DNA of 8,234 nt from Persephonella sp. (GTDB taxonomy: Bacteria > Aquificota > Aquificia > Aquificales > Hydrogenothermaceae), in contig JALWKR010000013.1 in NCBI GenBank assembly GCA_027081375.1, positions 1-8,234 on the forward strand, given 5' to 3'. Shown here one piece after another: positions 4,059 to 8,234 of the stretch. Every line of letters starts with the position of its first letter. Position 1 is the first letter of the stretch. A program made the translations under genes and the position numbers. The notes below the pieces were generated by a model, which was not told the DNA's origin, searched no databases, and was given only the letters and a program-made list of their open reading frames with translations.

Positions 4059-6185
4059 ATGGATAAAGAGAGAGCTATTCCTAAACCTACTATAGAATGT
4101 GACTGCACAAAACCTATAGATACAAATACAGAATGTTTTCAGTGTGGAATTCCCATAACAGGTAAACCAGTTCAATACAAAATAGATGGAGAGATTAAGG
4201 ATTTTTGTTGTTTTGGATGTTACCTAATATATAAAACCACTGGTTTAAGAGGGGATGAAGGTACTGCATTAGCATTTTTAGGTAGATTTGGATTTGGATA
4301 TTTCTTAGCAATGCTTGTCTTTATGTTGTCTACATATATATATGGTTTCCATATGACCCCTGATGATCCACAAGCCCTTATGTTTGTTAATTTTATCAAA
4401 TGGGTTATTGTTATTCTTGCAACGCCAGTTATGCTAATTCTTGGTATTCCTATTCTCAGAAATGCCCTTTCTGGAGGAAAAATTAACCTGAACACAGACA
4501 CCCTTATAGCTATTGGTGCCTTCTCTGCTTACTTTCTATCTCTTTACTCTGTTTTTACAGGTGGTCACTCATTTTATTTTGAAACAGCAACAATGATACT
4601 TGTTCTTGTAACGTTTGGAAGATATTTAGAAACCTCTTCAAGAGCAAAAGCGTCAAACTTTATGAAAGAGCTTTTAAAACTTTCCCCTGAAAAAGCAACT
4701 GTTATAAGAGATGGTAAAGAGGTAGAAGTTTCTAAAGATGAGATAAAAGTTGGAGATATCGTAAAGATAAAACCTGGAGATAAAATTCCTGCAGATGGAA
4801 TAGTTATAGAAGGTCAGGGACACGTTGATGAGAGTATATTAACAGGGGAAACAAAGCCTGTTTTAAAGAAAGTAGGAGATGAGCTTTTTACAGGAACAAC
4901 AAATATAGATGGAAGTTTCAAAATAAAAGTTCATAAACCTGCTGAGGACTGGACATTAAACAGGTTTATCTCATTAATGAAAGAGATAAGAAATACAAAA
5001 GCACCTATTAACAGAATCACTGACACAATAGCAGCCTGGTTTTTACCTGTTGTTATAACTATTGCTCTTGGGGCTTTTGGTTACTGGTACTATCATGAAG
5101 GGTTTGAAAAGGCACTTATTGTATCTATGTCTGTTCTTCTTATTTCCTGCCCGTGTGCTTTCAGTATTGGTGCTCCTTTAGCCCTATGGATTGGTCTTGG
5201 AGAAGCAATGAGAGAAGGGATAATTATCAGAGGAGCTGATGTTTTAGAGAAACTCTCTTCTGTTAAGCATGTATTTTTTGATAAAACAGGGACAATAACA
5301 GAGAGAAATATGATTGTAAGTCAAGTTTTCTCTGAAGAAGAAAGCGTTTTAGAAAAAGCCTGTGCAGTTGAGAAAAATTCAGAACACCCATTAGCAAAAA
5401 GTTTTATTTCTTATGCAGTTCAAAAAGGAATTAAATGTGATAAAGATGCAGAATTTTTTAAAGTTCATTTTGGGAAAGGAGTTGAAGGAATTGTAGACGG
5501 AGAAAAGGTTTATATAGGAAGCAAAAGTTTTATGGAAGAAATAGGATGCAAAATTCCAGAAAACATACTTGAGATTGAAAAGAAAGCTGAGGAAAATGGT
5601 GAAATTCCTGTATTTATAGCAGTAGGAGACAAGGTAAAAGGTACTATAACCTTTGCTCAAAAAATAAAAGAAGAAGCTCCAAAAGCTATCAATGCTCTAA
5701 AGAAATTAAAAGTGAATATATCAATCCTTACAGGAGATACTCCGTATTTTGCAAAAGTGCTAAAAGAAAAACTTGGAATAGAAGATGTTAGGGCTGGACT
5801 TCTACCAGAAGACAAACTAAAGGCCATCAAAGAAGCTAAAAATAAAGGCAAAACAGTTTCAATGGTAGGAGATGGGATTAATGATGCTCCTGCATTAGTT
5901 GAGGCTGATATTGGAATAGCTATGGGATGCGGAACAGATTTAACAAGGGAAAGTGCTAATGTTAGTCTTCTAAATGATGATCTTAGAAAGATACCTTTAA
6001 TGATTATCCTTGCTAGAAAAGTTAAAAAAGTTATATACACAAATATGTTTTGGGCATTTATCTATAACATTATAGGTATCGGGCTTGCTGTTATGGGTAA
6101 ACTAAATCCTATATTTGCAGCTTTTGCAATGGTTTTATCTAGTGCTTTTGTAATCGCAAACTCAATAAGAGTGAAAAATTGGTAA
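4059..6185 (+). CDS. P1B-type copper-transporting ATPase (CcoI/FixI-like), lacking an HMA domain
   Basis: A 708-residue inner-membrane pump predicted to export Cu(I) using ATP. The cytosolic N-terminus has C14, C16, the pair CFQC (26-29) and CCFGC (50-54), as in the metal-binding domain at the front of CcoI/FixI pumps. The usual HMA (GMxCxxC) domain is absent: the first membrane helix starts near 76. Six helices (about 76-96, 108-135, 145-167, 171-190, 322-342, 350-375) lead to the core, then two more (655-680, 682-702). Motifs: TGE 262-264, CPC 364-366, DKTGT 408-412 (phosphorylated D408), HP 443-444, GxG near 472-474, TGD 558-560, GDGINDAP 604-611. YN (669-670) and MxxSS (691-695) are the P1B-1 copper signature. 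AAAGGG lies 7 bases before the ATG. It is divergent from the sigma-54 operon and convergent with thiL, so it is a single-gene unit. CcoI-like pumps feed copper to cbb3 oxidase, but no cco gene is here, so general copper efflux is equally possible. Confidence 0.9.
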   Translation: MDKERAIPKPTIECDCTKPIDTNTECFQCGIPITGKPVQYKIDGEIKDFCCFGCYLIYKTTGLRGDEGTALAFLGRFGFGYFLAMLVFMLSTYIYGFHMTPDDPQALMFVNFIKWVIVILATPVMLILGIPILRNALSGGKINLNTDTLIAIGAFSAYFLSLYSVFTGGHSFYFETATMILVLVTFGRYLETSSRAKASNFMKELLKLSPEKATVIRDGKEVEVSKDEIKVGDIVKIKPGDKIPADGIVIEGQGHVDESILTGETKPVLKKVGDELFTGTTNIDGSFKIKVHKPAEDWTLNRFISLMKEIRNTKAPINRITDTIAAWFLPVVITIALGAFGYWYYHEGFEKALIVSMSVLLISCPCAFSIGAPLALWIGLGEAMREGIIIRGADVLEKLSSVKHVFFDKTGTITERNMIVSQVFSEEESVLEKACAVEKNSEHPLAKSFISYAVQKGIKCDKDAEFFKVHFGKGVEGIVDGEKVYIGSKSFMEEIGCKIPENILEIEKKAEENGEIPVFIAVGDKVKGTITFAQKIKEEAPKAINALKKLKVNISILTGDTPYFAKVLKEKLGIEDVRAGLLPEDKLKAIKEAKNKGKTVSMVGDGINDAPALVEADIGIAMGCGTDLTRESANVSLLNDDLRKIPLMIILARKVKKVIYTNMFWAFIYNIIGIGLAVMGKLNPIFAAFAMVLSSAFVIANSIRVKNW

Positions 6186-6197
6186 TTAAGGCAATCT

Positions 6198-7136
6198 TTA
6201 AATATGCTCAAACCCTTTTTCTTCTACTCTTAAAAGATTAGTTTTCTCTTTTAAGAAAACTCCTTCTCCTTTTTCTACATAACCAATTAAAAAACCTTTT
6301 TCTTTTTTTTGTGATGTTGTGAATGCAAGCTGATAATCCTCTCCACCATACAGAATATAATCGTAAGGATTTTTATTGTACTTTTTACAGTATTTTTCCA
6401 ATAAAGGGTGAACAGGAAGTTTTTCTTTTTCTAGGACTATTTTTACTTTACTTTGTTTTTCTATATGTCCTAAATCTCCTGCAAGTCCATCGCTTATATC
6501 TATACAGCTGTTAGCATTTCTTATCACGTCTACAAAATCTATCCTTGCAACTGGTTTTGTATGAAAAGATATTACTTCTTCTTCCCAGCTTTCATAGTTA
6601 TTTTTATCCATCAGTAAAAGTTCAAGTCCTGCTCTTGAAAGTCCTGTATAACCTGATATATAAACAAAATCTCCTTCTTTCGCTCCACTTCTTGAAATAA
6701 AACGGTCTGTTTCTCCTGTTATAAAGAGGTCAAAGATAATCTTTTCAGACTTGGAAGTGTTTCCTCCAATAATTGAGAAGTTGTAAAAATCTAGAGCTTC
6801 TTTTATCCCTGTATATACTTCTTGTATATACTCAAAGGTTATATTTTCTGGAACAGCAATTGATATAAGACCCCATCTTGGAATTCCTCCACAGGCTACA
6901 ATATCACTTACGTTTACTGATACTAGTTTCCATCCAAGATTTTTGGGAGATATTTTCTCTTTTATAAAATGAACTCCTTCTATCTGAATATCTGAAGAAA
7001 ATAGAATTAACTTTCCCTCTATATTTACACATGCACAGTCATCTCCAAATCCAACAACAACATCTTTGTCTTTTATTTCTAAGAGAGATGTTAGTTTATC
7101 TATTAAACCAAACTCTCCAAGCTTTCTAATTTCCAC
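6198..7136 (-). CDS. thiL: Thiamine-monophosphate kinase
   Basis: ThiL phosphorylates thiamine monophosphate with ATP to thiamine diphosphate, the last step of cofactor synthesis, in the cytoplasm. The 312-residue length and motifs fit the family: GEFGLI at 7-12, GDDCA at 31-35, DIQIEGVHF at 49-57, VNVSDIVACGG at 74-84, GGNTS at 124-128, DISDGLAGDLGHI at 213-225 and GGEDYQLAF at 264-272. The metal-binding aspartates are present. The start is GTG at 7136; an in-frame TAA two codons upstream rules out an earlier start and the first residues match the family N-terminus. It overlaps the end of the ppx gene by 11 bases, so the two are probably translationally coupled. Its product is the cofactor of 2-oxoacid oxidoreductases such as the one at 1-874. 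No TPP riboswitch is seen nearby. It ends 12 bases from the convergent ATPase gene. Confidence 0.95.
   Translation of the reverse strand: MEIRKLGEFGLIDKLTSLLEIKDKDVVVGFGDDCACVNIEGKLILFSSDIQIEGVHFIKEKISPKNLGWKLVSVNVSDIVACGGIPRWGLISIAVPENITFEYIQEVYTGIKEALDFYNFSIIGGNTSKSEKIIFDLFITGETDRFISRSGAKEGDFVYISGYTGLSRAGLELLLMDKNNYESWEEEVISFHTKPVARIDFVDVIRNANSCIDISDGLAGDLGHIEKQSKVKIVLEKEKLPVHPLLEKYCKKYNKNPYDYILYGGEDYQLAFTTSQKKEKGFLIGYVEKGEGVFLKEKTNLLRVEEKGFEHI
6229..6260. repeat. Overlapping inverted repeats in the 3' end of thiL
   Basis: CTTAAAAGA (6229-6237) and TCTTTTAAG (6247-6255) are perfect 9-bp arms with a 9-base spacer. A second pair, GTTTTC (6241-6246) and GAAAAC (6255-6260), overlaps and would compete. 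They lie in coding sequence about 45-75 bases past the end of the convergent ATPase gene, and might serve as its transcript's 3' stem since the 12-base gap has no terminator. No clear T-run follows on either strand, so this is weak. Confidence 0.3.
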
Positions 7137-8094
7137 CTTTTATCTCTTTATATATCTTTTTAGCTTCTTCTATAACTGCTCCGTGTCTCAGTCCTTTATC
7201 ACTGACAATTAGATAATCTTTATTAAAGAACTCAAGAGTTGTACTAAATATAACAATACCAGAGATAATAGCTTCTGCTCTTTTATCTTCTATCTGAGGT
7301 ATAGCTTTTCTTTCCTGAACTGTAAGGGAAGAAAGTTTTTCAAGCCATTTATTTATACTTTCTTTGGTTAATTTTTGACCGTGAACTTTTTCTGAAGAAT
7401 AAGGATATATATGTTTTTCAAGAGCAACAAGGGTTGTTATTGTTCCACCAAGTCCTATAAAGGTTTTTGCAGTTTTATAATGTTTTATCTTTTGAAGGTA
7501 ATCTTTTATAAAATCTGACATTGTATTTATCTCTTCTTTTTTAGGAGGATCAGATTTTATAAACCTCTCTGTTAAGCTAACTATTCCAAAAGGAAATGAA
7601 ACACTTTCTTTCAGTTTATAATCTTTTTCTTTATAACCGTAGGCAAATTCAGTGCTTCCTCCTCCTTGATCAATCATAACAAAATTATTATCTGGTTTTA
7701 TACTGTAAGCAGTTGCTATGAAAGATAAATAAGCCTCTTCTTCTCCTGATATAAGCCTTACATCAATTCCCAACTGTTTTACTTTTTCTAAAAACTCTGA
7801 GCCGTTTCTTGCTTCTCTACATGCTTGAGTGGCAAAACCTAAAATCTTTTCTACCTTATACTGTTTTCCTATGAGAACATACTCTTTTAATGTTGTTAAA
7901 GTTTCCTCTACAGCTTCTCTTTGAAGATATTTTGTCTCCTTTACACCTCTTCCTAGAGCTGTTATTCTACCAACTGAAAAAACATCTTCTATACTGTTTA
8001 ATGTCTCTTCTAAAGTATCTTTTATATGAATTGCTGATATTAAAAGCCTTGTTGAATATGTTCCTATATCTATTACTGCTATTCTTTTGTTCAA
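7126..8094 (-). CDS. ppx: Ppx/GppA family phosphatase (exopolyphosphatase or pppGpp phosphohydrolase)
   Basis: A cytoplasmic phosphatase of the ASKHA superfamily that removes terminal phosphate from polyphosphate and/or converts pppGpp to ppGpp. Motifs in order: DIGTYSTRLLI at 9-19 (phosphate-binding loop, Tyr where Asn is usual), GFATQACREARNG at 86-98, SGEEEAYLSF at 116-125 with the catalytic-region glutamates, DQGGGSTE at 142-149 (usually DIGGGSTE), GLGGT at 214-218 and SDKGLRHG at 298-305. At 322 residues it has only the two actin-like domains and lacks the C-terminal HD domain of longer enterobacterial Ppx, like the short Aquifex protein. The start is TTG at 8094, five bases after the stop of the NIL-domain gene, with AGGA just upstream; no ATG gives a complete first motif. 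It overlaps thiL by 11 bases. Substrate preference cannot be told from sequence. Confidence 0.92.
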   Translation of the reverse strand: MNKRIAVIDIGTYSTRLLISAIHIKDTLEETLNSIEDVFSVGRITALGRGVKETKYLQREAVEETLTTLKEYVLIGKQYKVEKILGFATQACREARNGSEFLEKVKQLGIDVRLISGEEEAYLSFIATAYSIKPDNNFVMIDQGGGSTEFAYGYKEKDYKLKESVSFPFGIVSLTERFIKSDPPKKEEINTMSDFIKDYLQKIKHYKTAKTFIGLGGTITTLVALEKHIYPYSSEKVHGQKLTKESINKWLEKLSSLTVQERKAIPQIEDKRAEAIISGIVIFSTTLEFFNKDYLIVSDKGLRHGAVIEEAKKIYKEIKGGN

Positions 8095-8099
8095 GTTTC

Positions 8100-8234
8100 C
8101 TACTCCATAAAAACCTGTCCTTCTAGTGGTGAAACCTCTATTCCTTGAGCTTCCATATACTTTATAGCTTCTTCTATCTGTCTTTCATCTCCTGTAATTT
8201 CAAGTTCCAGCCAACCTATTTTATCTGTCACATT
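8100..8234 (-). CDS. NIL-domain protein, C-terminal part (5' end beyond window)
   Basis: Reading back from the window edge in frame gives 44 codons ending at TAG (8102-8100). The pattern G-W-L-E-L-E-I-T-G followed by a helix (about 16-30) and G-I-E-V matches the NIL domain, a small ferredoxin-like fold found at the C-terminus of MetN transporters and as short stand-alone proteins or next to 4Fe-4S domains. The short tail after the domain suits a stand-alone protein of about 75-80 residues, but a larger upstream domain cannot be excluded. It leads directly into ppx (5-base gap) and then thiL, so the three genes form an operon whose promoter lies outside the window. Function in this setting is unknown; ligand sensing by analogy to MetN is only a possibility. 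Confidence 0.7.
   Translation of the reverse strand, partial: NVTDKIGWLELEITGDERQIEEAIKYMEAQGIEVSPLEGQVFME

Noticed and set aside
3896..4108. 70-codon minus-strand reading frame across the divergent control region
   Set aside because: It covers the enhancer array and the start of the ATPase gene, resembles no family and has no ribosome site.
4230..4290. Degenerate HMA domain in the copper ATPase
   Set aside because: There are only about 20 residues between the last N-terminal cysteine and the first membrane helix, too few for an HMA fold of about 65 residues.
5391..6040. Two minus-strand reading frames opposite the ATPase gene
   Set aside because: Phe/Ser-rich low-complexity translations typical of antisense to AT-rich coding sequence; the ATPase frame holds all expected motifs.
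7095..7200. TPP riboswitch controlling thiL
   Set aside because: thiL begins inside ppx, and no thi-box-like conserved elements could be seen.
7890..8126. Leu-rich plus-strand reading frame opposite ppx that looks like a membrane peptide
   Set aside because: It is the complement of well-conserved ppx sequence, and its hydrophobicity comes from antisense of Lys/Glu-rich codons.

Overview
The window looks like a chromosomal segment of a thermophilic, chemolithoautotrophic bacterium of the Aquificota, most likely the Hydrogenothermaceae (Persephonella/Sulfurihydrogenibium-like). I infer this from the AT-rich composition with uniform codon use, a fused gamma/alpha 2-oxoacid:ferredoxin oxidoreductase subunit (typical of reverse-TCA carbon fixers), and a short Ppx like that of Aquifex. 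The genus cannot be fixed from the sequence alone. No mobile element, CRISPR array, rRNA or tRNA is visible.

Layout. (1) 1-874, minus strand: the N-terminal 291 codons of a KorA-type subunit, cut by the window edge, with its own sigma-70-type promoter and an inverted repeat in the leader. (2) 1026-3824, minus strand: a four-gene cluster. In transcription order it holds two paralogous DUF2173 (roadblock/LC7-like, COG4831) proteins, an intrinsic hairpin, an SCP-2 sterol-carrier-like protein, and a sigma-54 enhancer-binding protein (EBP) with two PAS domains, the first rich in cysteine. (3) 3825-4058: a divergent control region with a near-perfect -24/-12 sigma-54 promoter facing the DUF2173 pair. 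Upstream are 10-bp-phased A-tracts, then a compact array of GTTGCA elements including two perfect TGTTGCAACA palindromes exactly 11 bp apart, at about -82 to -122 from the predicted start. (4) 4059-6185, plus strand: a P1B-type copper ATPase with a cysteine-rich N-terminus but no HMA domain. (5) 6198-8234, minus strand: a tightly packed operon of a NIL-domain protein (partial), Ppx/GppA phosphatase (TTG start) and ThiL (GTG start), convergent with the ATPase.

The most interesting part is region 2 plus region 3. It appears to be a self-contained, undescribed sigma-54 circuit: sensor-activator, its probable enhancer, a -24/-12 promoter, and an output of two small roadblock-like proteins and a lipid-carrier-like protein. 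The EBP gene lies last in the same direction, so readthrough could give positive feedback, damped by the hairpin after the second DUF2173 gene. The signal sensed and the function of the outputs are unknown. The cysteine-rich PAS domain and the divergent copper ATPase point weakly to redox, sulfur or metal sensing. ThiL and KorA are linked only loosely, through thiamine diphosphate, the cofactor of 2-oxoacid oxidoreductases; they are in separate transcription units.
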